Positions 1 to 7,048 of a stretch of DNA of 21,575 nucleotides are shown piece by piece. The notes under the pieces are model-generated. The model was given only the letters and a program-made list of their open reading frames with translations. It had not been told where the DNA came from and did not search any database. The first letter of the stretch is position 1; every line of letters starts with the position of its first letter. The position numbers and the translations under genes are program-made. This stretch comes from JAAZMA01 sp036720245 (GTDB lineage: Bacteria > Bacillota > Clostridia > Tissierellales > Tepidimicrobiaceae), in contig DAIMNI010000036.1 of the NCBI GenBank assembly GCA_036720245.1, forward strand, positions 1 to 21,575, read 5' to 3'.

Positions 1-2
1 TA

Positions 3-42
3 AATATGTTTAGAACCCTAAAAAAGTAGTTCTAAACATATT
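3..42. repeat. Perfect 14-bp inverted repeat upstream of first gene
   Basis: Arms at 3-16 and 29-42 are exact reverse complements (AATATGTTTAGAAC), separated by 12 bases. No T-run follows on either strand, so it is not a normal intrinsic terminator. It ends six bases before the AGGAG ribosome binding site of the gene at 61, so it could be a repressor operator or a leader hairpin for that gene. No promoter can be judged because the window starts here. Confidence 0.6.
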
Positions 43-60
43 ATACGAGGAGATATATTT

Positions 61-345
61 ATGAATAAAATATTATTAATTAATAGAATCAAACCTCAAG
101 ATTACTCTAATAAAAAAGAAAAGATATTTTTTATGATTGGTGGTATGGATGTACCTTCAATTGACAATAAGCTTGTAGATATAATCAATGAATCTAATAT
201 AATTAAACCAGATGATATGGTTTTAAAATATAATGGTATTGAATTAAATATTACTGTACAACAGATACCAATAATGATAGAATTATTAATTAAGAATAAA
301 TTTGCTATCTACGGTGTATATCAAATATACAATCCAGATAAATAA
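61..345 (+). CDS. Small hypothetical protein, 94 aa
   Basis: I do not recognise this protein. The ATG at 61 has a GAGGAG ribosome binding site at 46-51 with nine-base spacing, so the start is sound. It has no signal peptide, membrane segment or cysteine pair, and looks like a small soluble alpha/beta protein. Its C-terminal third is hydrophobic and isoleucine-rich (IPIMIELLIKNKFAIYGVY). It stands alone: a perfect inverted repeat lies directly upstream and a terminator directly downstream, so it is probably a single-gene transcript whose expression may be controlled at the palindrome. Function unknown. Confidence 0.75.
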   Translation: MNKILLINRIKPQDYSNKKEKIFFMIGGMDVPSIDNKLVDIINESNIIKPDDMVLKYNGIELNITVQQIPIMIELLIKNKFAIYGVYQIYNPDK

Positions 346-353
346 AACTATGG

Positions 354-384
354 CTCCCTTCTACAATTTCAAGGGAGTTTTATT
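354..384 (+). terminator. Intrinsic terminator after the 94-aa gene
   Basis: Stem CTCCCTT (354-360) pairs with AAGGGAG (371-377) around a 10-base loop, followed by TTTTATT. It lies nine bases after the stop codon. Confidence 0.8.
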
Positions 385-411
385 CTTAATATGATATTTT
401 GAGGTGAGGAC

Positions 412-996
412 ATGAAAAAATGGAAGAGAAACACTATAATATCTTTATTAATCATTGGAATCATATTAGCTTTCTTTTTTTATATGAAGTTTTCCTTTAA
501 GAAGGAAGTGGCATTATTATCTAATACTATTGAAGAACAATTATCTAAAATACTAGAATTATCTACAACAAAATACAATTATACAAATGTAGTAAGCTAT
601 AAGGACAATAAAAAATTATCTGGATTAAATTTACCTTTTACCAGTAAATCCTTTTTAATTAAATATGATGGATATATTAAGGCAGGAGTGGATTTAAAAA
701 CTGCAGAAGTAGAAGTTATGGATACAAAAAACGTTAAGATAATGCTGGACAAGCCTAAAGTATTTGATAATGTTATAATGGAAGAAGAGGTATATATTTA
801 CGATGAGAGGGATTCGGTTTTTAATAAACTAAGTTTTGATGATCTATATGATGTGTTAATAGAGGAAAAACAAAAAACGGAAAAGGAAATTGTAGACAAA
901 GGCTTCTTAAATGATGCAGAGAATAATACTAAAGAAATATTAGATTCCTTCCTTAGAAGTATGGGTTTTGAAAATATAGAAATAATTTTTAGGTAA
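412..996 (+). CDS. DUF4230 family membrane-anchored protein
   Basis: A 194-aa protein with one N-terminal membrane segment (about residues 9-25) preceded by lysines and arginines; the rest should lie outside the membrane. The body fits the DUF4230 family: a leucine- and threonine-rich stretch (about 45-60), a segment around KSFLIKYDGYIKAGVDL (about 79-95), then short beta strands ending in PKVFDNVIMEE. The biochemical function of this family is not established. The ATG at 412 follows GAGGTGAGG at 401-409. The stop codon overlaps the foot of a terminator hairpin. No promoter was recognised in the short gap upstream. The family assignment is from sequence resemblance only. Confidence 0.7.
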   Translation: MKKWKRNTIISLLIIGIILAFFFYMKFSFKKEVALLSNTIEEQLSKILELSTTKYNYTNVVSYKDNKKLSGLNLPFTSKSFLIKYDGYIKAGVDLKTAEVEVMDTKNVKIMLDKPKVFDNVIMEEEVYIYDERDSVFNKLSFDDLYDVLIEEKQKTEKEIVDKGFLNDAENNTKEILDSFLRSMGFENIEIIFR

Positions 997-1018
997 AGAT
1001 GGCTAGGCCATCTTTTTT
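995..1018 (+). terminator. Intrinsic terminator overlapping the DUF4230 stop codon
   Basis: Nine-base-pair stem AAAGATGGC (995-1003) with GCCATCTTT (1007-1015), a TAG loop, and a T-run continuing to 1018. The last two bases of the TAA stop codon form the first stem pairs. Confidence 0.85.
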
Positions 1019-1089
1019 ATTTGAAAAATTTATTCAAAAGTTTTAATTAAATAAAACTTGCATATAAATAGACATAGGGGGGAATTAGT

Positions 1090-1815
1090 ATGGAAAAGAA
1101 AATAAAGATATATTCATTTTTGTTTATTTTAGTTTTAGTAGTTATAATAATAGGAAATTATATACATCTTTATTTTACTAATAGGGACATAGACCTTAGG
1201 GATAAAAATACATATTTAAAATTAGGCAAAAATAATTTAGCAATATTAATAGAGGTAGAAAATAAGAGATTGAGCCTTATAGATTTAGCTTCTAATGAAA
1301 TACTAAAAGAATATGGAGTAGCTACTGGAAAGGCAGGAACTCCTACTCCCTTAGGTACTTTTCAAATAGCGGAGAAAGCTAGATGGGGTGGAGGATTTGG
1401 CTCTAGGTGGATGGGATTAAATGTGCCTTGGGGAAAATATGGAATCCATGGCACAAATCAGCCTGGTTCTATTGGATTTAATGCCTCTGGTGGATGTATT
1501 AGAATGCGAAATCAAGATGTAGAAGAATTATATTCCTTAATAGAAGTAGGCACTACGGTCAATATAATAAGTGGGCAATATGGGCCCTTTGGTCATGGGT
1601 TCGACATTTTGCTTCCAGGGGATATAGGTGCAGATATATTGGAAATACAGAAAAGATTAAAATTAATGGGATATTACGAAGGTGCCTTAGATGGCATTTA
1701 TGGGGATGGGATGAAAAGGGCTTTAATAGAATTTTTAAAAGCCAATAATATGAATATAGATGATATGATTAATTATGATATATATGAAAAATTAGGCATA
1801 ATACTAATGGATTAA
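1090..1815 (+). CDS. L,D-transpeptidase (YkuD) with C-terminal peptidoglycan-binding domain
   Basis: A 241-aa cell-wall enzyme expected to form 3->3 peptide cross-links or attach peptides to peptidoglycan. Residues 7-28 form a signal anchor, so the catalytic domain faces outward. The YkuD domain (about 48-160) carries the signature histidine H120 (GIHGTN) and the catalytic cysteine C136 in SGGCIRMRN, with the trailing N-x-D. A second domain (about 175-235), with the pattern LGDxGxDxxxLQxxLxxxGYY...DGxxG reproduced loosely, matches the PG_binding_1 fold. The ATG at 1090 follows a strong AGGGGGG site at 1076-1082. Its terminator is shared with the convergent SASP gene. Because the neighbouring genes are spore genes, a role in spore cortex or coat wall is possible but unproven. 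Confidence 0.9.
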   Translation: MEKKIKIYSFLFILVLVVIIIGNYIHLYFTNRDIDLRDKNTYLKLGKNNLAILIEVENKRLSLIDLASNEILKEYGVATGKAGTPTPLGTFQIAEKARWGGGFGSRWMGLNVPWGKYGIHGTNQPGSIGFNASGGCIRMRNQDVEELYSLIEVGTTVNIISGQYGPFGHGFDILLPGDIGADILEIQKRLKLMGYYEGALDGIYGDGMKRALIEFLKANNMNIDDMINYDIYEKLGIILMD

Positions 1816-1845
1816 AATTGGAAAGTAGATTAAAAAAATAAAATA

Positions 1846-1873
1846 AAAAGACAGGTTTTTTTACCTGTCTTTT
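1846..1873. terminator. Bidirectional terminator between L,D-transpeptidase and SASP gene
   Basis: Eleven-base-pair stem AAAAGACAGGT (1846-1856) with ACCTGTCTTTT (1863-1873) and a T6 loop. A-runs and T-runs flank it on both sides, so it can terminate both converging transcripts. Confidence 0.85.
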
Positions 1874-1885
1874 CTTATGGAATAA

Positions 1886-2113
1886 CTAGAATGTAGTTCC
1901 TCCACCCATACTTTTTTGTGCCATTTCAACTAATCTTTTAGTCATTGTTCCACCAACATATCCATTTTGTCTAGATGGTAAATTACCTTTATCAATAGTT
2001 TCATAATTTGATATTCCAAGTTCAGATGCTATTTCTAATTTCATTTGGTTTAATGCTTGCTTTGCTTCAGGTACTAATATAGCATTTGTTCCAGATTTGT
2101 TTGTGTTAGCCAC
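1886..2113 (-). CDS. Alpha/beta-type small acid-soluble spore protein (SASP)
   Basis: A roughly 75-aa DNA-binding spore protein that coats and protects the chromosome in dormant spores and is degraded at germination. It has both family signatures: KLEIASELGI, containing the Glu-Ile-Ala-Ser site expected for the GPR germination protease, and GYVGGTMTKRLVEMAQK near the C-terminus. A start three codons upstream (TTG at 2120-2122) is open, but the GAGGAG ribosome binding site directly abuts it. The GTG at 2111-2113 has nine-base spacing and gives the usual SASP beginning M-A-N, so I place the start there. It is the only gene on the minus strand. A forespore (sigma G) promoter is expected, but I could not identify one confidently. 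Confidence 0.93.
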   Translation of the reverse strand: MANTNKSGTNAILVPEAKQALNQMKLEIASELGISNYETIDKGNLPSRQNGYVGGTMTKRLVEMAQKSMGGGTTF

Positions 2114-2122
2114 TAAACTCAA

Positions 2123-2458
2123 CTCCTCTCTTTGGTAAGAATTTTTATATTTTGTATTAATATTAAATTGTAATAGTATTATATGTAGAATGAGATAGTA
2201 TAAACCATGTAAGTTTATGTAATAGTAACTATGATTTCTAATTTATCCAAAAAAGTGAAATAAAAAATCAAAATAAGTCAGGAAGCCATTTCCTTTAAAA
2301 AATCCTTATGTGTTTTTATCATATCCTAAATTTTTATTTTTAATTTATTTTTTATCCCCATCCATTAGATTTACATTTAAAATCATAAAATAATTATGGA
2401 ACAGTTATTGTCAAATTGAGTATTATGATTATTAAGTAATAAATTAGGAGGTTATTTT
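2123..2458. other. Divergent intergenic region between SASP gene and cotJ operon
   Basis: About 335 AT-rich bases with no supportable gene. They must hold divergent sporulation promoters. On the + strand, CATATCCTA (2320-2328) and CATAAAATA (2384-2392) both match the CATANNNTA -10 pattern of mother-cell sigma E/K promoters, but neither has a convincing -35 element. On the minus strand, CATATAATA within 2177-2185 is a possible -10 for the SASP gene, again with a weak -35. These are candidates only. Confidence 0.35.
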
Positions 2459-2647
2459 ATGAATGAGACTTATTATTATGATAAAGGTAGTGAATGTAGA
2501 TTAGCTAGAGCTTATGTACCTTTTCAAATAATGAATCAAGTATTTAGCCCAGATGAAGCTTTAAGAAAGGGAACTTTGTTTCCAGAACTATATGAGCCTT
2601 ATAAATCACGATCTGACAAAGACTGTGGAGGTGTCTATTATGGATAG
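2459..2647 (+). CDS. cotJA: Spore coat-associated protein CotJA
   Basis: A 62-aa soluble protein matching CotJA, a component of the spore coat assembled in the mother cell. The CotJA pattern is visible in ARAYVPFQIMNQVFSPDEAL followed by G-T-L-F-P-E-L-Y-x-P-Y. The ATG is preceded by AGGAGG at 2446-2451 with seven-base spacing. It is first in the cotJA-cotJB-cotJC operon and overlaps cotJB by eight bases (ATGGATAG), which implies translational coupling. It would be transcribed during sporulation by a mother-cell sigma factor, consistent with the CATANNNTA-type elements upstream. Confidence 0.93.
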   Translation: MNETYYYDKGSECRLARAYVPFQIMNQVFSPDEALRKGTLFPELYEPYKSRSDKDCGGVYYG

Positions 2648-2900
2648 AGAACAAAAAATGATGTTAAAAGAAATTATGGAAATTAGTTTTGTATTGGTAG
2701 AAACAAGTCTTTATCTAAATACTCATCCAAATGATCAAAGAGCTTTAAGTCTTCATAATACTTATTCTCAAAAATATAGTGAATTAATATCTCAATATGA
2801 AACTAGATATGGCTTAATAACTAATAATGGAATAAGTGGATACCCTTGGAATTATATTAATGAGCCTTGGCCTTGGGAAATAAACTTTGATATATCTTAG
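2640..2900 (+). CDS. cotJB: Spore coat protein CotJB
   Basis: An 86-aa protein of the CotJB family, which acts with CotJA and CotJC in the inner spore coat. The family hallmarks are the N-terminal helix with LKEIMEISFVLVETSLYLNTHP, and the tryptophan- and proline-rich end (GYPWNYINEPWPWE). The frame stays open upstream to 2592, but the ATG at 2640 has GGAGG at 2627-2631 and gives the family's usual length, so I start there. It overlaps the end of cotJA by eight bases and is followed 11 bases later by cotJC. Confidence 0.93.
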   Translation: MDREQKMMLKEIMEISFVLVETSLYLNTHPNDQRALSLHNTYSQKYSELISQYETRYGLITNNGISGYPWNYINEPWPWEINFDIS

Positions 2901-2911
2901 GAGGGAATAAT

Positions 2912-3484
2912 ATGTGGGTATATGAAAAAAAATTACAATATCCCGTAAGGGTAGACACTACAAATCCTACTTTGGCTGCAATGATACTAGAACAATTTGG
3001 CGGGCCAGATGGGGAGCTGTCAGCAGGAATTAGATATTTATCTCAAAGATGGACTATGCCAACTAATCAAGCTAAAGGTATATTGACAGATATAGGTACA
3101 GAAGAATTAGCCCATTGGGAAATAATTGGAACTTTAGCATGGAGATTAGTAAAAGATGCTACTATAAATCAAATAAAAGGCACTCCTTTTGAAGCACATT
3201 TTGTAAATCATGGGAAAAGTCCTTTTCCTCATAATGCAGCAGGAGAAGCCTGGTCTGCTGGATATATCCAATCTAAAGGGGATCCTATAGCAGATCTTCA
3301 TGAGGATATGGCAGCAGAACAAAAAGCAAGGGCCACCTATGAGTGGCTAATAGCAGTGAGCGATGATCCGGGAGTGATAGACACCTTAAGGTTTTTAAGG
3401 CAAAGAGAGATAGTTCATTTCCAAAGATTTGGAGAGGCTCTTAGAATAGTACAGGAAGAATTAGATAGAAAAAAATATTATTAA
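2912..3484 (+). CDS. cotJC: Spore coat protein CotJC, manganese catalase family
   Basis: A 190-aa ferritin-like four-helix protein of the dimanganese catalase family, known as CotJC in spore coats. Candidate metal ligands are visible: E36 in GGPDGELSAGI, E65 and H68 in GTEELAHWE, the acidic patch HEDMAAEQKARATYEW, and E166/H169 in REIVHF. These fit the expected E, E-x-x-H, E, E-x-x-H arrangement, so catalase activity is plausible. It is last in the cotJ operon, with AGGAGGG just before the ATG, and ends in a hairpin. It may protect the spore from peroxide or serve mainly as a structural coat component. Confidence 0.93.
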   Translation: MWVYEKKLQYPVRVDTTNPTLAAMILEQFGGPDGELSAGIRYLSQRWTMPTNQAKGILTDIGTEELAHWEIIGTLAWRLVKDATINQIKGTPFEAHFVNHGKSPFPHNAAGEAWSAGYIQSKGDPIADLHEDMAAEQKARATYEWLIAVSDDPGVIDTLRFLRQREIVHFQRFGEALRIVQEELDRKKYY

Positions 3485-3507
3485 AGGTAGAGTATTCTCT
3501 GCCTTTA
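3482..3507 (+). terminator. Terminator-like hairpin after cotJC
   Basis: Eleven-base-pair stem TAAAGGTAGAG (3482-3492) with CTCTGCCTTTA (3497-3507), one G-U pair, TATT loop. The T-tract directly after is interrupted (ATTTAAATTCG), so it is a weaker terminator than the others here. Confidence 0.65.
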
Positions 3508-3533
3508 ATTTAAATTCGATTTTTTTATTCCAC

Positions 3534-3562
3534 TAGACTTTTTTTACAAATATAGATATAAT
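3534..3562 (+). promoter_or_regulatory. Sigma-A-type promoter for rubrerythrin
   Basis: TAGACT (3534-3539, 4 of 6 to consensus), 17-base spacer, perfect TATAAT (3557-3562). This predicts a start near 3569, about 30 bases before the coding region. No clear PerR-box palindrome was recognised over it. Confidence 0.7.
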
Positions 3563-3600
3563 ATATATTGTAAACACTATGGGAAAAGGGGGAAAAAAAG

Positions 3601-4146
3601 ATGAAAGCAATGACTCAAGATAATTTAAGATCAGCTTATGGTGGAGAAAGTCAAGCACATATGAGATATAGGATATGGGCATCAAAGGCTAATAAAGATG
3701 GTTTTCCAGCAGTAGCTAGATTATTTAGAGCCACTTCAGATGCAGAAGAGGTTCACGCTACATTACATTTTAAAGCATTAAAAGATGAAAAGGGAGATTT
3801 TTCAGTAACCTCGGGTGGAGGCTTTGGTCTTGGAAGTACTTCAGAAAACCTTCAAGGTGCAATTAATGGAGAAACTTTTGAAGTAAATGAAATGTATCCT
3901 GCATACATAGCAGTAGCTGAAATGCAAGAGGAAAAGGCAGCTATATCAGCTATGAGATTTGCTATTGAAGCAGAAAAAGTTCATGCAGAATTATTTACAA
4001 AAGCTAAAGAAGCAGTAGATAGTGGAAAAGATTTAGATGCAGAAAATATTTATCTCTGTCCAGTATGTGGATTTATTAGTATAACTGGGGAAGAAGATAA
4101 TTGTCCAATATGTAATGCTAAAAAAGAAATATTTGTAAAATACTAA
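3601..4146 (+). CDS. rbr: Rubrerythrin
   Basis: A 181-aa cytoplasmic non-haem diiron protein that reduces hydrogen peroxide in anaerobes. The ferritin-like domain (about 1-140) shows the diiron ligand motifs: E16 (GGESQAHMRY), E50-x-H52 in DAEEVHATLH, and E-A-E-K-V-H at 123-128. The C-terminal rubredoxin-like domain has the iron-binding cysteines C153-x-x-C156 and C168-x-x-C171. Length is near the family norm. It has its own promoter and strong terminator, so it is a single-gene unit. It follows the CotJC catalase-family gene, giving two peroxide-related proteins side by side. Confidence 0.95.
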   Translation: MKAMTQDNLRSAYGGESQAHMRYRIWASKANKDGFPAVARLFRATSDAEEVHATLHFKALKDEKGDFSVTSGGGFGLGSTSENLQGAINGETFEVNEMYPAYIAVAEMQEEKAAISAMRFAIEAEKVHAELFTKAKEAVDSGKDLDAENIYLCPVCGFISITGEEDNCPICNAKKEIFVKY

Positions 4147-4175
4147 TAAGGTGCCATTTGGCACCTTAATTTTTT
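4147..4175 (+). terminator. Intrinsic terminator after rubrerythrin
   Basis: Stem TAAGGTGCC with GGCACCTTA around a four-base loop (4147-4168), then a T6 run at 4170-4175. Confidence 0.88.
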
Positions 4176-4194
4176 AGGCAAAGGTTTGCCTAAA
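4173..4194. repeat. Hairpin between the terminator and the DUF5317 gene
   Basis: TTTAGGCAA and TTGCCTAAA form a near-perfect palindrome (4173-4194) with a tiny loop. It shares the T-run of the rubrerythrin terminator and ends 16 bases before the next ATG. It may be an operator or a leader hairpin for the DUF5317-ptsHI unit, for which no separate promoter could be recognised. Confidence 0.45.
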
Positions 4195-4210
4195 TTAATG
4201 GGGTATAAAA

Positions 4211-4774
4211 ATGTTAATAGAAACATTAATACTATCCCTTATAATAGGGAAGTTTAATAATGGGAAAATCAAAAATCTAAATCAAATCCATATAAAAGGC
4301 TGGTATGCATTAATATTTGCCTTTGCATTAGAAGTGATTAGTCTATGGGTTTTTGCAAACAATGCTGGAGATTTTGGAAATATTATAGTAAATGTATTTC
4401 CATTTATACAATTTCTAGTATATATATTATTAATATTTGTTCTAGTCTTAAATATTAATAAAAAGGGTATAAAAACTATGACAATTGGTACTATACTTAA
4501 TTTTATCCCTACAGTAGCCAATAATGGGAAGATGCCAGTATCTAAGACTGCTTTAATAAGATCTAATTTATATAATCATGTAAAATTATTGGAAAATAAT
4601 GAAATATTAACCCATGTATTAGCAAAGAGTGGTACTAGATTATATTATTTATCAGATATAATTTCTATTCCCAAACCTTATCCTTTTCCTAAAGTAATAA
4701 GTATAGGGGATATAATATTAAGTATAGGCATATTTTTATTAATACAATACTATATGAAGGACATAAATATTTAA
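4211..4774 (+). CDS. DUF5317 family integral membrane protein
   Basis: A 187-aa protein with about four to five hydrophobic segments (about 1-13, 30-50, 58-82, 88-100, 160-180). The short conserved-looking loop ANNGKMPVSK (about 103-112) resembles the N-G-G-x-M-P-V motif of the DUF5317 family, whose function is unknown. The ATG at 4211 is preceded by a weak GGGG site. Only 19 bases separate it from ptsH, so it is probably cotranscribed with ptsH and ptsI; whether it has anything to do with sugar uptake is not shown by the sequence. Confidence 0.65.
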   Translation: MLIETLILSLIIGKFNNGKIKNLNQIHIKGWYALIFAFALEVISLWVFANNAGDFGNIIVNVFPFIQFLVYILLIFVLVLNINKKGIKTMTIGTILNFIPTVANNGKMPVSKTALIRSNLYNHVKLLENNEILTHVLAKSGTRLYYLSDIISIPKPYPFPKVISIGDIILSIGIFLLIQYYMKDINI

Positions 4775-4793
4775 ATTTCAGGAGGTATAAATT

Positions 4794-5057
4794 ATGTTTA
4801 AAAAAAATGTTACATTACAAAATGAAACTGGACTTCATGCTAGACCAGCTAGCTTATTTGTTAAAGAGGCTTCAAAATTTAGCTCAAATATTACTGTAAT
4901 AAAGGATGGCAAGGAATACAATGCCAAAAGTATAATGGGAGTTTTAAGCATGGGGGCAGGAAAAGGTACAAATCTAACAATTCAGGCTGAAGGTGATGAT
5001 GAAAAAGAGGCAGTGGATGCTTTAGTGCAATTAGTTAAAGATAATTTTAATGAATAG
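4794..5057 (+). CDS. ptsH: Phosphocarrier protein HPr
   Basis: An 87-aa cytoplasmic phosphocarrier that takes phosphate from Enzyme I and passes it to sugar-specific EII complexes. The active-site histidine is H15 in TGLHARPAS, and the regulatory serine S46 lies in KSIMGVLSMG, the site HPr kinase phosphorylates in Firmicutes for carbon catabolite control. Length is exactly typical. AGGAGG precedes the ATG. ptsI follows ten bases after the stop, the classic ptsHI order. No EII gene is in the window. Confidence 0.97.
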   Translation: MFKKNVTLQNETGLHARPASLFVKEASKFSSNITVIKDGKEYNAKSIMGVLSMGAGKGTNLTIQAEGDDEKEAVDALVQLVKDNFNE

Positions 5058-5067
5058 GAGAATCTTT

Positions 5068-6768
5068 ATGAAAGGAATTGGCACATCCCCTGGAATAGCT
5101 TTAGGAAAAGTCTTTGTATATAAGGAACCTGAAATAAATATAGTAAAAGAAAATGTAGATAATGTAGAAAAGGAAATAAATAGACTAGATTTAGCTGTTG
5201 AAGAGGGAATTAAACAAGTTGATGAATTATATGAAAAAACCTTACACAATGTAGGGGAAAAAGAAGCAGAAATATTTAATGCCCATAAAATGATTTTGGA
5301 AGATCCAGAGTTTATTGACAGTATCAAAGAAAATGTAAAATCAGAAAAAACTAATATAGAATGGGCAGTTAAAACCGTAAGTGATGAGTATATTCAAATT
5401 TTCGACAATATGAAAGATGAATATTTAAAGGAAAGAGCATTAGATATAAAAGATATTTCTACTAGAATTTTAAGAATCCTACTGGGTGTAGAGGCCACAG
5501 ATTTAGCTTCTATAGAAGAAGAATCTATAATATTAGCATATGATTTAACACCATCAGATACTGCACAGATTGATAGGAATATGATATTAGGTTTTGTAAC
5601 AGAAATTGGAGGGCTTACATCCCACACTGCCATTATGGCTAGAACCATGGAAATACCATCAATATCAGGTATTAAAAATGAAGGCAATATAAAAAGTGGA
5701 GATTTTATTATTATAGATGGAAAATCTGGAGAACTATTATTAAACCCTAGTAAAGAAGAAAAAGAAGAATATATTGAAAAGCAAAGAGAATATGTAGAAT
5801 TTAAACTTAAATTAAAAGAAATGATAGGAAAAGAAAGCATATCTAAGGATGGAATAAAGGTAGAAATATCAGCCAATATTGGAACACCCAAGGATATGGA
5901 CAAAGTTCTAGAAAATGATGGGGAGGGAGTAGGTCTATTTAGAACAGAATTTTTATATATGGATAGAGACTCCGAACCTACAGAAGAAGAACAATTTATA
6001 GCCTATAAAACTGTAGCAGAAAAATTAGGCGAAAAACCCCTTGTAATTAGAACATTAGATATAGGTGGGGACAAAATCTTACCATATTTAACTTTGCCTG
6101 AAGAAATGAATCCATTCTTAGGCTATAGGGCTATTAGACTTTGTTTAGATAGAACTGAAATATTTAAAAGGCAATTAAGGGCAATCCTTAGGGCTTCCCA
6201 TTATGGGAATATAAAAATAATGTTCCCTATGATTTCAAATATTCAAGAAATAAGGGATGCTAAAAAAATAGTAGAAGAAACAAAAGAAGAATTAAGAGGT
6301 AAAAACATTCCATTTAACGATGAAATAGAAATAGGAATCATGGTAGAAATCCCTGCAGCAGCAGTTCATTCAAATATATTTGCCAAGGAAGTGGATTTCT
6401 TTAGTATAGGTACCAACGATTTAATCCAATATACTTTGGCAGTAGATAGGGGAAATCAAGACATAGCCTATTTATACAATCAATATAATCCAGCAGTGCT
6501 AAAATTAATCCGAATGACCATAGAAAATGGTCATAAAGAAGGCATATGGGTAGGAATGTGTGGAGAGGCAGCAGGAGACGAAAAACTAATTCCCTTATTA
6601 TTAGCCATGGGATTAGATGAATTTAGTATGAGCTCCTCATCTATATTAAAAGCTAGATGGATAATCAATAACACATCTAAAGCCGAAGTAGAACCTATGC
6701 TAGACACTATATTAGATTTGCCAACAGCAGAAGATGTAGAAAAATTTATAGACGAAAATATAATTTAA
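5068..6768 (+). CDS. ptsI: Phosphoenolpyruvate-protein phosphotransferase (Enzyme I)
   Basis: A 566-aa enzyme that moves phosphate from phosphoenolpyruvate to HPr. The N-terminal half contains the helical HPr-binding region (about 20-140) and the phosphohistidine H186 in GGLTSHTAIMART. The C-terminal TIM-barrel shows GVGLFRTEFLYM, RTLDIGGDK, NPFLGYRAIR, the SIGTNDLIQYTLAVDR signature, and the catalytic cysteine in GMCGEAAGD. The frame is open from an ATG at 5050 that overlaps ptsH, but the ATG at 5068 has AGGAG at 5056-5060 and gives the standard MKGIGTSPGIA beginning. It is the last gene of its operon; no simple terminator was seen, but palindromic repeats follow. Confidence 0.97.
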   Translation: MKGIGTSPGIALGKVFVYKEPEINIVKENVDNVEKEINRLDLAVEEGIKQVDELYEKTLHNVGEKEAEIFNAHKMILEDPEFIDSIKENVKSEKTNIEWAVKTVSDEYIQIFDNMKDEYLKERALDIKDISTRILRILLGVEATDLASIEEESIILAYDLTPSDTAQIDRNMILGFVTEIGGLTSHTAIMARTMEIPSISGIKNEGNIKSGDFIIIDGKSGELLLNPSKEEKEEYIEKQREYVEFKLKLKEMIGKESISKDGIKVEISANIGTPKDMDKVLENDGEGVGLFRTEFLYMDRDSEPTEEEQFIAYKTVAEKLGEKPLVIRTLDIGGDKILPYLTLPEEMNPFLGYRAIRLCLDRTEIFKRQLRAILRASHYGNIKIMFPMISNIQEIRDAKKIVEETKEELRGKNIPFNDEIEIGIMVEIPAAAVHSNIFAKEVDFFSIGTNDLIQYTLAVDRGNQDIAYLYNQYNPAVLKLIRMTIENGHKEGIWVGMCGEAAGDEKLIPLLLAMGLDEFSMSSSSILKARWIINNTSKAEVEPMLDTILDLPTAEDVEKFIDENII

Positions 6769-6814
6769 TGAAATGTCATTCTAAGGTTAGTAAAGCACTA
6801 TCTTAAGTTTAGTA

Positions 6815-6928
6815 AAATGCCATCCTGAGGCGTAGCCGAAGGATCTCCAATATGCATAAATAAGAGATCCTTCATTACCTTGATTTATTTCCATGGGTAT
6901 GCAGAGCCTACGTTCAGGATGACATTTT
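6815..6928. repeat. Palindromic intergenic repeat (CATCCTGA / TCAGGATG family)
   Basis: The outer arms AAATGCCATCCTGA (6815-6828) and TCAGGATGACATTT (6914-6927) pair with one mismatch. CGTAG (6831-6835) pairs with CTACG (6908-6912), and GAAGGATCTC (6838-6847) pairs exactly with GAGATCCTTC (6864-6873). The right arm is interrupted by about 34 unpaired bases. A degraded copy of the outer end, AAATGTCATTCTAAGG, precedes it at about 6771. The core resembles a dispersed intergenic palindrome common in clostridial genomes (from memory), so it is probably a mobile-type repeat rather than a gene. Confidence 0.7.
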
Positions 6929-6950
6929 AGATTTTATCAGTGATCACATT

Positions 6951-6981
6951 TGGGACAGAGAGAACCGTCCCCGCTGTCCCA
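6951..6981. repeat. REP-like palindrome (GGGACAG...CTGTCCC)
   Basis: TGGGACAG (6951-6958) pairs with CTGTCCCA (6974-6981), enclosing AGAGAACCGTCCCCG. This form, with an inner AACCGTCCCC, resembles dispersed REP-like units of Clostridia that are often linked to Y1-type (IS200-like, RAYT) transposases; that link is from general knowledge. No transposase gene lies in this window. Confidence 0.65.
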
Positions 6982-7004
6982 TAGGTATATTTTCTACTTA
7001 TTTG

Positions 7005-7037
7005 CCAATAATATAATATAATTAGTTATATTATTGG
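7005..7037. promoter_or_regulatory. Operator-like palindrome over the putative prsW promoter and RBS
   Basis: CCAATAATATAA (7005-7016) and TTATATTATTGG (7026-7037) are perfect 12-bp inverted arms around nine bases. Two overlapping TATAAT sequences (7012-7017, 7017-7022) lie inside, and the last two bases belong to the GGAGGAG ribosome binding site. It could be a repressor operator over the -10 region, or, if transcription begins upstream, a hairpin hiding the ribosome binding site. Confidence 0.55.
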
Positions 7038-7048
7038 AGGAGATAATT

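Noticed and set aside
2114..2122. TTG at 2120-2122 as start of the SASP gene
   Set aside because: The GAGGAG ribosome binding site directly touches this codon; the GTG nine bases on has correct spacing and gives the usual SASP N-terminus.
2592..2639. Longer cotJB start inside cotJA
   Set aside because: No ribosome binding site at 2592, and CotJB proteins begin near MDREQ; the GGAGG site fits the ATG at 2640.
5394..5903. Minus-strand reading frame of 169 codons inside ptsI
   Set aside because: It is serine- and isoleucine-rich antisense shadow of conserved Enzyme I coding sequence, with no recognisable domain or ribosome binding site.
6769..7048. A small RNA gene or CRISPR array in the ptsI-prsW gap
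   Set aside because: The repeats are inverted, unequal and of two kinds, with no regular direct-repeat spacing; palindromic repeat elements explain them better.
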